Assembly: GCA_041392475.1 (NCBI GenBank)
Contig: JAWKLZ010000002.1
Location: 1,310,501 to 1,374,500, forward strand
Direction of reading: 5' to 3'
Source: Chitinophagales bacterium
Lineage (GTDB): Bacteria > Bacteroidota > Bacteroidia > Chitinophagales > UBA2359
DNA: 64,000 bases
Notes under the pieces: generated by a model
Told to the model about the DNA's origin: nothing
The model's input: only the letters and a program-made list of their open reading frames with translations
Database searches by the model: none
Position numbers and translations under genes: made by a program
Shown here: positions 32,810 to 41,444 of the stretch, in pieces
Position numbering within the stretch: the first letter of the stretch is position 1
Layout: every line of letters begins with the position of its first letter

Positions 32810-35605
32810 TTAAATCGTTGTCAAATATATCTGCCAAGCCAGTACGAAAAGTAATAGGACAATGGCAAGAATAAACAATACCATTTGCCAATCAGCAGTC
32901 TTTTGGGTTCCTGTTTCAATTTCGCTTCCTGATTCTTGTTCAACTGGTTTGGGGGCTTCAATTTGAGAAGAATCCACAGTTGAAGCAGGTTCGATTTCGC
33001 TGTATAAATCTACTATTTGCCCTTCAAGGTACTTGCTCAGCTTGTTTTTACGCTCTGTTTTCACCACCTGATGAATCAGTGATTCCACCTCTACATTCTT
33101 GATGTAGTTGTTTGAACACTTGATGTATTTTTCTCGCTGTTCGTGGTACATTTGCAGTTCGCTGAACTGGAAAAAATTCGGTTCTTTGCTATCTGCACAT
33201 TCGGCGCAATTGCAGGAAATCCACTCACTCACACTCAGGTTATTCACATCCGCATGAATTTCTTCAATCGTCTGGCGAATCATTCGAAGCATTTCTTTCT
33301 TAAAACTACCTTCAAGTGTGATGTGAATTTTGCGGTCAAAATATTGTTCTCGCACCAATGCCCTTGTGTCTTTGTAGTCCAACAATACACCATATCGCCA
33401 GTTCGTTCCTTCGTGAATAAACGGATGTAACTTGACAATCAACCTCGTCAGCATCCCTTTGGGCATGAATGGATAGCGGTATTCAAAGTGAAAATTGTTG
33501 AGATGAGTGCGCCATTCGTAAGGAATTTCATCCACATTCAAAAGCTGAGGCGCAAGGTAATGACCAGGTCGCAGTTCAAAACAAAGTTCAAACTTGTGAT
33601 TTTTCATGAGTGATAGTAACTCTTGCTTGTTGTCACCATACTCTTCATCTCGCCAAATATGGCTCAAATCGCTGTCTGTAAAATGTCCATATTTTTCTTT
33701 AATGCGCTGGTTGTCCAGTACATTATACACTCCTTTTGTCACCCAATCATGGTTTAGGAAAATGCGGCTTTTCAGTTCTTCATCATCTTTGAAGTGAAGA
33801 ATGACCCCTAAATCATGGAAAAATTCGCTGAGGAACAAAGCACTTGTTTCATTCAAATGGTGCTTTTGACAAAGCTCCAAATACTCTTCAAAACCAATGT
33901 AATTTTTGCCTTCTTCCTTCAATTGCTCCAACTTTTTACGAATATCCACCCATACTTTGGGTAGTGGCGTACCAATGTGCGGCAACAATTGACGATTTTG
34001 AAGTAGCTCTTTTATCTTGTCTTTTAGTGCTTCAATTGTATCTCTATAGTCTGGTTTGCAGCTAATTCGCTCTAGACTGACAATGTTCTGAAAATGTTTC
34101 CTGTACTCATTTATCGGTAGTTCTTTGGTAGGCTGATCGCACTTATTAAGTACCATCAACACAGGACTATCTCCTCCTAAAAGGCTGATAATGTTGAGCC
34201 AATAATAAAAATCTTCGTGTTTGTCTTCTTTTCGTGGTTCGGTGACGAGTAGATAAATGGCACGTTTGGTAAGGAAAAATTGGTGGGTTGCATGGTAAAT
34301 TTCCTGTCCTCCAAAGTCCCATATATTCAGCCTGAAATCTTTTTGTAAACTCAATTCTTCTTTCGGAATAATCCAAGCTTTCACATCTATTCCTTCGGTG
34401 CTTTGTTCATCCTGCAATTGATAATCTTTGTGAGTCAGCGATTTAGACAAAGATGTTTTGCCAACTCGCCCCTCACCTACCAAGAGCAATTTCATTTCAT
34501 ACAGAAAATCTTTTTCCTCAGCTTTTGCCAACGCTTTGAAGTAGTTGCGAATAGAAATAATGCCTCTATTGGCAATTTCAAGTGGAGGTGAATCAATTGG
34601 ATTGTCTTTGAGGTATAGATATTGCAGACTCTGAATGTTGGCAATTTCTGGCGAAATATCCCGCAATCTATTTCCACTCAAATCCAACAGTTCTAATTTT
34701 TGAAGGTTGGCTACTTCTGCCAACAAAACACGAATTTCGTTTTTGCCTAAATCTAAGTATTCCAATTCCTTCAAATTACCTATTCCACTCGGTAGCCCTA
34801 CAATTTGATTGCTGCGTACATCCAACAATTGCAGCTTCTCCAATCCTGAAAAAGTTTCGGGTAAAGTTGTCAATTGATTGTTGCTGAGGTACAATCGCTG
34901 CAATTCTTTTAGCTCGGCAAAAGAATCTGGTAAAGACTTCAACTGATTGCCTCCCAAATACAATCGCTGCAAAGATGTCAATTGAGCAAAATCTTCGGGC
35001 AGTTCTTTGAGTAAATTGTCGCCCAAACCCAATCGCTGCAAAGCGGGTAAAGCACATAATTCATTTCCAATTCTCCCCAATCGGTTTCCCTTCAAATCCA
35101 AACGTTGTAGGTTTCGCAGTTGGGAAAAATGCTCGGGTAGTTGTGTCAAATGATTACTACTCAACCCTAAGCGTTGCAGGTTTTGCAGTTGACAAAAACT
35201 TTCAGGTAATTCATTCAGTTGGTTGTTGCTCAAATCCAATCGCTGCAATCGCTGTAAGTTTCCTATTTCTTTTGGGAGATTTTCGAGTTCGTTTTTGCTC
35301 ACATCCAGCAGTTCCAGTTGTTTCAAAAAACCTATTGCAGGAGGCAACGCTTCTAATGTATTGCTGCTTAAATCAAGGAGTTGCAGATTTTGGAGCAGTC
35401 CGATTTCACTCGGAATGTGACTGATTTGATTCCTATCTCGTTTTGTATATGCCGACCAATGCCCCAGTTTTAATTCTGTTAAATGAGTTAATTCAAATAC
35501 GTTATCCGGTATTTTGGTTAATCCGAGGTTGGTAAGGTCTAAAGTGCGAAGTTGTTGGCTCCGTGCTTCTTCAATTCGTTGTATGACCAGCTCTTGCAAA
35601 TCCAT
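32810..35605 (-). CDS. Roco-family (LRR-Roc-COR) GTPase with C-terminal membrane anchor
   Basis: 931 residues. About 13 leucine-rich repeats (residues 20-350, e.g. LQRLDLSNNQLNELPESF) precede a Roc GTPase with P-loop GEGRVGKTS near residue 377, DFGGQE (G3) and NKCDQP (G4). The COR domain follows, and near residue 810 there is a Cys cluster, SCNCAECADS. A C-terminal helix (about 905-926, MVLFILAIVLLLFVLAWQIY) is a membrane anchor, so the bulk is cytoplasmic. Bacterial Roco proteins are GTPases activated by dimerisation; their biological targets are unknown. It is divergent, with an 86-base gap, from a macro-domain deacetylase. Confidence 0.92.
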   Translation of the reverse strand: MDLQELVIQRIEEARSQQLRTLDLTNLGLTKIPDNVFELTHLTELKLGHWSAYTKRDRNQISHIPSEIGLLQNLQLLDLSSNTLEALPPAIGFLKQLELLDVSKNELENLPKEIGNLQRLQRLDLSNNQLNELPESFCQLQNLQRLGLSSNHLTQLPEHFSQLRNLQRLDLKGNRLGRIGNELCALPALQRLGLGDNLLKELPEDFAQLTSLQRLYLGGNQLKSLPDSFAELKELQRLYLSNNQLTTLPETFSGLEKLQLLDVRSNQIVGLPSGIGNLKELEYLDLGKNEIRVLLAEVANLQKLELLDLSGNRLRDISPEIANIQSLQYLYLKDNPIDSPPLEIANRGIISIRNYFKALAKAEEKDFLYEMKLLLVGEGRVGKTSLSKSLTHKDYQLQDEQSTEGIDVKAWIIPKEELSLQKDFRLNIWDFGGQEIYHATHQFFLTKRAIYLLVTEPRKEDKHEDFYYWLNIISLLGGDSPVLMVLNKCDQPTKELPINEYRKHFQNIVSLERISCKPDYRDTIEALKDKIKELLQNRQLLPHIGTPLPKVWVDIRKKLEQLKEEGKNYIGFEEYLELCQKHHLNETSALFLSEFFHDLGVILHFKDDEELKSRIFLNHDWVTKGVYNVLDNQRIKEKYGHFTDSDLSHIWRDEEYGDNKQELLSLMKNHKFELCFELRPGHYLAPQLLNVDEIPYEWRTHLNNFHFEYRYPFMPKGMLTRLIVKLHPFIHEGTNWRYGVLLDYKDTRALVREQYFDRKIHITLEGSFKKEMLRMIRQTIEEIHADVNNLSVSEWISCNCAECADSKEPNFFQFSELQMYHEQREKYIKCSNNYIKNVEVESLIHQVVKTERKNKLSKYLEGQIVDLYSEIEPASTVDSSQIEAPKPVEQESGSEIETGTQKTADWQMVLFILAIVLLLFVLAWQIYLTTI

Positions 35606-35668
35606 TTGTATATTGTTTTATCCGCTATTTCCGTTATCTTAGAGCAATTATTGAACCGATTTTCTAAA

Positions 35669-35676
35669 CAAAGATA
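35669..35676 (-). promoter_or_regulatory. -7 promoter box of the Roco gene
   Basis: The minus strand reads TATCTTTG, a match to TAnnTTTG, 63 bases before the Roco start. A TTTG lies 26 bases further upstream, longer than the usual spacing. Confidence 0.45.
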
Positions 35677-35691
35677 GACCTTTTTTAGCTG

Positions 35692-36201
35692 ATGGATAGA
35701 ATCAAACTTCAACGGGGTGATATTACCAAAATGATGGTGGATGCGGTGGTGAATGCTGCAAATCGTTCTTTGCTGGGCGGTGGCGGTGTAGATGGAGCGA
35801 TTCACCGAGCAGGTGGACCTGCTATTTTGGAGGAGTGTAAAAAAATTGGCGGCTGCAATACAGGCGATGCCGTTATTACTACGGCGGGTCGGATGCCTGC
35901 AAAGTATGTGATTCATACTGTTGGCCCTATTTGGCGTGGTGGCCATCGGGAAGAGGCGGACTTGTTGAAGAATTGTTATTGGAATAGCCTTTCACTTGCC
36001 GTGGAAAACGAAGTTGAAACCATTGCATTTCCGAATATCAGCACGGGGGTTTATGGCTATCCGAAAGAAATGGCAGCGAATATTGCAGTAGAAACTACGC
36101 AGCGTTTTTTGGAGGAAAAGGGTGAAACATTGAAGGAGGTCATTTTTATTTGTTTTGACGAAGAAAATTGGCAACTTTACGACCGAATTTTGAGTCACTG
36201 A
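35692..36201 (+). CDS. Macro-domain O-acetyl-ADP-ribose deacetylase
   Basis: 169 residues forming one macro domain of the YmdB/MacroD type. The ligand loops are clear: AVVNAANRSLLGGGGVDGAIHRAG near the N-terminus with the catalytic Asp, HTVGPIWRGG, and FPNISTGVYGYP. Such enzymes remove O-acetyl from ADP-ribose and may also reverse mono-ADP-ribosylation. It is transcribed away from the Roco GTPase gene with an 86-base gap, so the two share a control region. Confidence 0.92.
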   Translation: MDRIKLQRGDITKMMVDAVVNAANRSLLGGGGVDGAIHRAGGPAILEECKKIGGCNTGDAVITTAGRMPAKYVIHTVGPIWRGGHREEADLLKNCYWNSLSLAVENEVETIAFPNISTGVYGYPKEMAANIAVETTQRFLEEKGETLKEVIFICFDEENWQLYDRILSH

Positions 36202-36281
36202 TTTCGCAAATAGCACAGATAATCGCAGATTAGAGAGATACTTTTTTTAGCTTTACACAAATTTTGAACAGTATCATTATT

Positions 36282-36938
36282 ATGAAACGAACGATTTTTA
36301 GTATAGTTTTTTTGTGTGTTTTGATGTTGGGTTCTTGCGGCAATAAAGAACGTATTGTATTGATTAGTACCGATTATGGTGACATGAAAGTGAAATTGTA
36401 CAACGAAACTCCATTGCATCGGGACAATTTTGTTAAACTTGCCAAAGAAGGTTTCTTTGATGGAACGCTTTTTCATAGAGTGATTAAGGACTTTATGATT
36501 CAGGGAGGTGATCCTGATTCCAAAGATGTGGACTCCAATAAAATGTTGGGCGGCGGCGGTCCTGGTTACACGGTGGAAGCAGAGTTTGTTTTTCCGCAGT
36601 ATTTTCACAAAAAAGGAGCTTTATCGGCTGCTCGTCAAGGAGATAATGTAAACCCTGCGAAAGCTTCTTCTGGCTCACAGTTTTACATTGTTCAAGGCAA
36701 ACCTGTTTCTGAGGGTGAATTGAAGCAGATGGAGAACAAATTGAAGGTGACATTCACTGATGAGCAAAAAAAGATTTACACAGAAGTAGGTGGCACACCG
36801 TTTTTGGACAATAACTACACCGTTTTTGGCGAAGTGATTGAAGGTTTGGAGGTGATTGATAAGATTGCGGCTGTGGCTACCAAAAGAGGTGATAGACCTG
36901 TTGAAGATGTGAAAATGACGATTAAAGTGTTGAAATAA
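36282..36938 (+). CDS. Cyclophilin-type peptidylprolyl isomerase, lipoprotein
   Basis: 218 residues from the ATG at 36282; a signal ending in MLGSC makes it a lipoprotein. The cyclophilin core has TPLHRDNFVKLAKEGFFDG, FHRVIKDFMIQGGDP with the catalytic Arg, and SGSQFYIVQGKPV. It isomerises proline bonds in the periplasm or at the outer membrane. Compared with minimal PpiB it carries an insertion around EGELKQMENKLKVTFTDEQK, typical of Bacteroidota members. Its 3' end overlaps the convergent anti-sigma-like gene by 17 bases. Confidence 0.93.
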   Translation: MKRTIFSIVFLCVLMLGSCGNKERIVLISTDYGDMKVKLYNETPLHRDNFVKLAKEGFFDGTLFHRVIKDFMIQGGDPDSKDVDSNKMLGGGGPGYTVEAEFVFPQYFHKKGALSAARQGDNVNPAKASSGSQFYIVQGKPVSEGELKQMENKLKVTFTDEQKKIYTEVGGTPFLDNNYTVFGEVIEGLEVIDKIAAVATKRGDRPVEDVKMTIKVLK

Positions 36939-37554
36939 GGTCTTTACCTACAAAAAACTCTGAAATAATCATTTCGTCTTCTACCATTAATTTCCAATAA
37001 TAACGCCCTGGCGGGTAATCTTTTGCAGCAAAGGGAACGATGAATTGAAAAGTGTTCGGGAGAATTTCTTGTGTATAAACTTCCTCACATTGGTTGTTTT
37101 CAATGCTCAACTCTAAGGTTTCGTCACTTGCTTCTGTGAGTTCAAACTGCAATCCCTCATCCGTACAATCAATGCCATTTTGAGGTATCATCACTTCAAG
37201 ACTGCCTGCCCTCGTTGGCATGGCTAAAAGTGGCTGATAGTGAGGTACAGGAGCAAACAGTTCCTTCAATTGCTCAACAGAATACTCTACGTGTTCTTTG
37301 ATTGATGTTTTGATTTTATCTATTGAAGTAGAAAGGTTATTGGCGTACTTTTTTTGCAGTTTGGCCTCAATGCCTGCAAATTGTTTTCGCAACTGCATTT
37401 TTTTCACTTCAATGGCTGTAAACAAAACCTCTCTTTGAAAAGCTTCTTCTTCTTTCCATTCAGCATCCTCTGCAATCCGTAGTTCTACCATTGCCGCTTC
37501 CTCTGGTGATAGTCTATGGGTAATAAAATCAGCAATTTTTGTCATCTGTTCCAT
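36922..37554 (-). CDS. Putative cytosolic anti-sigma-like protein, partner of ECF sigma factor
   Basis: 210 residues. The first 70 residues (ITHRLSPEEAAMVELRIAED and a following helical stretch) resemble the helical sigma-binding N-terminus of Bacteroidota anti-sigma factors. A middle linker (90-120) leads to a beta-rich C-terminal domain, ending PPGRYYWKLMVEDEMIISEF. There is no membrane helix, unlike most anti-sigma factors, so it would be cytosolic or non-canonical. It follows the sigma gene by 35 bases on the same strand. Its function is inferred from context and N-terminal similarity only. Confidence 0.55.
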   Translation of the reverse strand: MEQMTKIADFITHRLSPEEAAMVELRIAEDAEWKEEEAFQREVLFTAIEVKKMQLRKQFAGIEAKLQKKYANNLSTSIDKIKTSIKEHVEYSVEQLKELFAPVPHYQPLLAMPTRAGSLEVMIPQNGIDCTDEGLQFELTEASDETLELSIENNQCEEVYTQEILPNTFQFIVPFAAKDYPPGRYYWKLMVEDEMIISEFFVGKDLISTL

Positions 37555-37589
37555 CTCGTAACTTTTTTTTCATCTCTAAAATTGGAGGT

Positions 37590-38171
37590 TTAATACAAAT
37601 CTTCCTTACTATATGTTTCTTTCATAATCGCCCGCATTTTTTTCAAGCAACGCATTTTTTGCATTCTTGCTACCGTATCACTGCTATACCCCATTTGTTC
37701 CGCAATTTTTTTAAACTGCAGATTCTCTGTATAGTACAACATGATTAAGTCTTTGCAGGGACTTCCCATATCGTTTAGCACTTCTATTAATATTTTCTGA
37801 CGCTCCGAAACTTGTAAGTTTACTTGTACCGAAGTCTTATCCACAATTTCGCTTTCTTTGTCCGTTATACTGCTTCGTTCTCGTTGAAATTTTCGGCGAT
37901 TGTAGAGGATTACATTTCTCCCAATCGCAAACAAATACGTTTTAATACTGCTCGTAAATTTTGTTAATTTTTCTTTTTTCACATTGTTGTAAAGCACCAA
38001 TACACTTTCTTGATATGCATCCATTGCCTGTTCATCAGTACATTGATACTTATTTTTTATCCATAAAAAAAACTCTTTTCGGTATTTTTCATACAGATGT
38101 GAGATAGCCTCTTCATTTCCAGATTTAATTAACTCAAGCCATTCTTCAAGGGTATATTTTTTGCTTCTCAT
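37590..38171 (-). CDS. ECF-type RNA polymerase sigma factor
   Basis: 193 residues from the ATG at 38171; the frame extends 38 codons upstream but that part reads as leader. Region 2: EKYRKEFFLWIKNKYQCTDE and TKFTSSIKTYLFAIGRNVIL; region 4: LNDMGSPCKDLIMLYYTENL then FKKIAEQMGYSSDTVARMQK as the HTH. It is of the type found across Bacteroidota next to a helical putative anti-sigma protein, as here. Preceded by a well-formed promoter. Confidence 0.88.
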   Translation of the reverse strand: MRSKKYTLEEWLELIKSGNEEAISHLYEKYRKEFFLWIKNKYQCTDEQAMDAYQESVLVLYNNVKKEKLTKFTSSIKTYLFAIGRNVILYNRRKFQRERSSITDKESEIVDKTSVQVNLQVSERQKILIEVLNDMGSPCKDLIMLYYTENLQFKKIAEQMGYSSDTVARMQKMRCLKKMRAIMKETYSKEDLY

Positions 38172-38244
38172 AGTATTGATTGCATTAAGATGGATATCGT
38201 AAACATACAAAAAACATTTATTTTCTGTTAGCATAAAGGTAAAC

Positions 38245-38276
38245 CAAAAATAATTCTGTCTTATTGAAGTTTCAAA
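38245..38276 (-). promoter_or_regulatory. Promoter of the sigma-factor/anti-sigma operon
   Basis: On the minus strand TTTG (38276-38273), a 20-base spacer and TATTTTTG (38252-38245) match the Bacteroidota consensus. A second TATTTTTG at 38280-38273 overlaps its -33 element. The leader is about 70 bases. Confidence 0.65.
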
Positions 38277-38388
38277 AATAGACAATCAGTTCACTTTTGA
38301 TATTGTTTTCAGGTTCACTTTCACCTATAACATGGGAACTACTTTGGCGATAATTTTGTAGCAGTTCTATAACTTTACAAAACAATTG

Positions 38389-38396
38389 TATATTTG
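38389..38396 (+). promoter_or_regulatory. -7 promoter box of asnS
   Basis: TATATTTG matches TAnnTTTG, 37 bases before the asnS start. No good TTTG lies at the right distance. Confidence 0.5.
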
Positions 38397-38433
38397 TGGC
38401 TTTATTTAATTTGCCTGAAAACGCAGAACTGTT

Positions 38434-39957
38434 ATGGTACAAATCAGCGACTTATCTCAATATGATGAACAGCAAGTTACCCTAAAAGGTTGGGTAGCTA
38501 CACGACGAACAGGAGGAAAAATTGCATTTATTACTCTTCGTGATGGCTCTGGATATGTAGAGTGTGTGATTAATTTACAGGATGTTTCGGAAGACGATTT
38601 TGAAGCTGTCAAAAGAGCTACACAAGAAAGTTCGATTATTCTAACTGGCAAAGTCATAAAAAACGAAAGACAAACAGGAGGTTATGAACTTCAGGTAAGC
38701 AAAGTTGAAATTGTCCATCTTGCGGAAGAGTTTCCATTGGGCAAAAAAGAACATGGACCCGACTTCTTGTTGAATCACCGTCATTTGTGGTTGCGCTCCA
38801 AAAAACAATGGGCTATTTTGCGTATTCGCAACCGCCTGAAAATGTCCATTCACCAATTTTTTCAGGATAGAGGTTTTATACAAACCGATTCACCTATTCT
38901 AACGGGAAATGCAGCAGAAGGAACATCAGATCTTTTTGGGACAGAGTTCTACAAAGAAGGAGTCGAGGCGTATCTTTCTCAATCTGGTCAGTTGTATGCC
39001 GAAGCTACTGCAATGGCAATGGGCAAGGTTTATACCTTTGGGCCTTGTTTTAGGGCTGAAAAGTCGGTCACGCCCCGTCACTTATCGGAGTTTTGGATGA
39101 TAGAACCCGAAATGGCGTTTTATGATTTGGACATGGACATGGATTTGATTGAAGAATTTATTCGTTTCATCATCACCGATGTTTTTGAAAAATGCCAAAC
39201 CGAATTGCAGGCTTTGGAGCGAGATACTTTCCTTTTTGAACATATTCACAAGCCTTTTCCACGAATCACTTATGAAGAGGCAGTGGACATTATTCGTGGA
39301 GAAAAGGATGTGAATGGCAAAAATGCCATTGCTGTACAAGAAGCGGACTTGGCGGAAGTGGAAACAAAATTGACGCAAGCGAAAACTGAAATTGAAGAAA
39401 CGGAAGCGACACTATCAAAAGGCAATATCAAAAAAGGTCAGCGCAACTATCTGCAAAGTAAAGTGGATAAGTTGAAACAGGAGGTGAAACAATTGGAGGA
39501 GAGCGCAAGAAACATTCCGCTTTGGATTGAATCTTCTAAAAACTTTCCTCGTGGCGAAGATTTTGGCGCACCCAATGAGCGTGTATTGACCCGCCTCTAC
39601 GATACGCCTGTGATGGTTTATAAATGGCCTCGTGCTATCAAGGCGTTCTATATGAAGCGTTATCCTGATGACCCTGAATACATTAAAGGGGTGGATGTAT
39701 TGGCTCCCGAAGGTTTTGGTGAAGTTGTTGGTGGTTCGGAGCGTGAGGATGATTTGGATGTATTGTTGGCCTCTATCAGGGCGCACAACCTGCCTGAAGA
39801 TGTTTTTCAGTGGTACACCGATTTACGACGGTATGGTTCTGTTCCTCACTCGGGTTTTGGATTGGGCTTTGAGCGGACGGTGATGTGGATTACTGGCGCA
39901 CAGCATATTCGTGAGACGATTCCTTTTCCGAGATACTACGGACGTTTGTTTCCTTAG
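38434..39957 (+). CDS. asnS: Asparaginyl-tRNA synthetase
   Basis: 507 residues. The N-terminal OB fold (LKGWVATRRTGGKIAFITLR) binds the anticodon, and the class II catalytic core has motif 2 FRAEKSVTPRHLSEFWMIEP and motif 3 GFGLGFERTVMWITGAQHIR. Between residues about 300 and 360 is a charged coiled-coil insertion (TKLTQAKTEIEETEATL onward) absent from E. coli AsnS but usual in Bacteroidota AsnS. It charges tRNA-Asn. A long perfect hairpin follows it. Confidence 0.96.
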   Translation: MVQISDLSQYDEQQVTLKGWVATRRTGGKIAFITLRDGSGYVECVINLQDVSEDDFEAVKRATQESSIILTGKVIKNERQTGGYELQVSKVEIVHLAEEFPLGKKEHGPDFLLNHRHLWLRSKKQWAILRIRNRLKMSIHQFFQDRGFIQTDSPILTGNAAEGTSDLFGTEFYKEGVEAYLSQSGQLYAEATAMAMGKVYTFGPCFRAEKSVTPRHLSEFWMIEPEMAFYDLDMDMDLIEEFIRFIITDVFEKCQTELQALERDTFLFEHIHKPFPRITYEEAVDIIRGEKDVNGKNAIAVQEADLAEVETKLTQAKTEIEETEATLSKGNIKKGQRNYLQSKVDKLKQEVKQLEESARNIPLWIESSKNFPRGEDFGAPNERVLTRLYDTPVMVYKWPRAIKAFYMKRYPDDPEYIKGVDVLAPEGFGEVVGGSEREDDLDVLLASIRAHNLPEDVFQWYTDLRRYGSVPHSGFGLGFERTVMWITGAQHIRETIPFPRYYGRLFP

Positions 39958-39996
39958 TGTTGTTTGTTTTAATAAAATAGAAAAAAGCAAGTACAG

Positions 39997-40050
39997 AAAA
40001 CAACAAACTCAAATCTGCCAGCTATTTTGTAAATTTGAGTTTGTTGTTTT
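39997..40050 (+). terminator. Long hairpin after asnS
   Basis: 18-bp perfect stem (39997-40014 with 40033-40050), loop 18 bases, beginning AAAACAAC and ending GTTGTTTT. Its position 40 bases after the asnS stop and before the tRNA suggests termination. Confidence 0.7.
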
Positions 40051-40076
40051 AATTTGCATTTGAATTTTCTTCAATG

Positions 40077-40148
40077 GGTCCCATAGTTCAAGGGATAGAA
40101 TAGAAGTTTCCTAAACTTTTGATCCAGGTTCGAGTCCTGGTGGGGCCA
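40077..40148 (+). tRNA. tRNA-Arg (anticodon CCT)
   Basis: A 72-base cloverleaf. Acceptor arms GGTCCCA (40077-40083) and TGGGGCC (40141-40147) pair with one T-G; D-stem GTTC/GAAT; anticodon stem GAAGT/ACTTT with loop TTCCTAA, so anticodon CCT reading AGG; T-stem CCAGG/CCTGG with loop TTCGAGT. The discriminator is A and CCA is not encoded. It is followed by its own terminator. Confidence 0.93.
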
Positions 40149-40164
40149 CTTTTCTTCAACATAA

Positions 40165-40199
40165 CATCTTGCAAATTACACATTTGCAAGATGCTTTTT
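40165..40199 (+). terminator. Terminator after tRNA-Arg
   Basis: A 12-bp perfect stem (CATCTTGCAAAT at 40165-40176 with 40182-40193), loop TACAC, followed by C and five T, 17 bases after the tRNA. Confidence 0.85.
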
Positions 40200-40317
40200 A
40201 TTTTAATTGGGTGTCTAAAAAACTCGTTTAAGAACGCTTCAAAAATAATTTTACCAATTTTATTTGATAAGAAACCGATATTGAAGTGCTTTTTTTATTT
40301 TAATTTTCATTTACAGC

Positions 40318-41001
40318 TTATGTCAACTGCTCTTTCTGAATGCTCAACACAGTTGCCAATTCACTCAACATAAGGGCTTCACTGCTATCAATATTTCCAT
40401 CTGCTTGTGCAATTGCAAATAAATATTTAAAGATCAGTAACTTCCCCTCCTCGTTCAATACATCATTGAGTATCACCGCCAAGTCACGAATAGATGGTAC
40501 ATCTTTCTGTTCGTTCAGCATCATTCTAAATTTGGCTTCATCGAAGTCTTTAAATATTTTTTCACCAATTTCTTCTGCTTGTTTAATCTCCGATTCCTCC
40601 ACTTTTCCATCTGCCTTAATCATGCTGATAGCCAATGCATAACCAATTTGTGTCAAATTAATGGATTCAAGGTTTTCGGGAATTCCAACTTCCTTCAGTT
40701 TTGCTTTCACCTTTTGAGGATTGTACTTCAAAAATGCTGCTTGTATCAAATTATAGACAATCAAGAAAGGATTGATAAGGAAGGCTGTAATGCTAAACCA
40801 ACCTATCAAGGCAGAAATACCTGCCTCCCCCAACAATTTTTTACGAACACAAGGCACGCAGCCAATAAACGAATTGTGTCCAATCTGATAAGCCAATAAA
40901 AAACCACGCACATAAGGAGCTGTTGCAACAGTTTCTAATTTTTCCTTTTGACAATAAGGGCATTTATGTTCGGATTTTGTAGTGTAAGTTTCTTGACTCA
41001 T
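40318..41001 (-). CDS. TerB-like protein with N-terminal zinc-binding and membrane segment
   Basis: 227 residues. An N-terminal Cys pair CPYC (14-17) and CVPC (48-51) could bind zinc. Residues about 62-90 are hydrophobic (ISALIGWFSITAFLINPFLIVYNLI), a membrane association. The C-terminal half resembles the TerB fold: IGYALAISMIKADGKVEESE and FKYLFAIAQADGNIDSSE, two acidic metal-binding loops. TerB-like proteins are often linked to stress or tellurite resistance; the role here is unknown. The gene has a textbook promoter upstream. Confidence 0.8.
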   Translation of the reverse strand: MSQETYTTKSEHKCPYCQKEKLETVATAPYVRGFLLAYQIGHNSFIGCVPCVRKKLLGEAGISALIGWFSITAFLINPFLIVYNLIQAAFLKYNPQKVKAKLKEVGIPENLESINLTQIGYALAISMIKADGKVEESEIKQAEEIGEKIFKDFDEAKFRMMLNEQKDVPSIRDLAVILNDVLNEEGKLLIFKYLFAIAQADGNIDSSEALMLSELATVLSIQKEQLT

Positions 41002-41037
41002 AAAAAATATCTTGGTTTACAGTTAAAAAAAAACGAA

Positions 41038-41068
41038 CAAATGTAGTTTTTAAGATAATATTTACAAA
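41038..41068 (-). promoter_or_regulatory. Promoter of TerB-like gene
   Basis: On the minus strand TTTG (41068-41065), exactly 19 bases and TACATTTG (41045-41038): a textbook Bacteroidota promoter, 36 bases upstream of the TerB-like start. Confidence 0.75.
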
Positions 41069-41362
41069 ATACTGATTGTCATTTTTTTTTACGCTATTTG
41101 TAAAAAAAAAGATAGAAAATGCCGCAAGGAAGGAAATATTTGGTTATAACAAAACCATACACTGATGAATTAATATTTTTTAACAAAAATTTAACATAAA
41201 AAAGTCTGTTAAAACCTAAAAATTTACAGACTAAGGAAATTTTATAACCGCTAACAATTCACGTGATTGCATATAGATTTTTACTTAAAAAACAGCACAT
41301 ATCTCTCTTTTCAAATTTAATTTTTGTTAAAAAACTGCTCTAAACTCTTTTTAACATTAGGT

Positions 41363-41370
41363 TACATTTG
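41363..41370 (+). promoter_or_regulatory. -7 promoter box of the M43 protease gene
   Basis: TACATTTG matches TAnnTTTG, 74 bases before the start. A -33 TTTG is not evident at the right spacing. Confidence 0.45.
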
Positions 41371-41444
41371 CAATAGGAGATAAAACAAGCTATTCAGTTA
41401 TTTGTACTTAATTTTATTTTTAATCAACAAAACCTTCTAATTAC

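Larger units (their letters stand above)
41002..41444. other. Divergent intergenic region
   Basis: 443 A/T-rich bases between the TerB-like gene and the M43 protease gene. It contains the TerB-like promoter, a -7 box for the protease and a hairpin AGTCTGT/ACAGACT at 41203-41232. No gene is seen. Confidence 0.6.
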
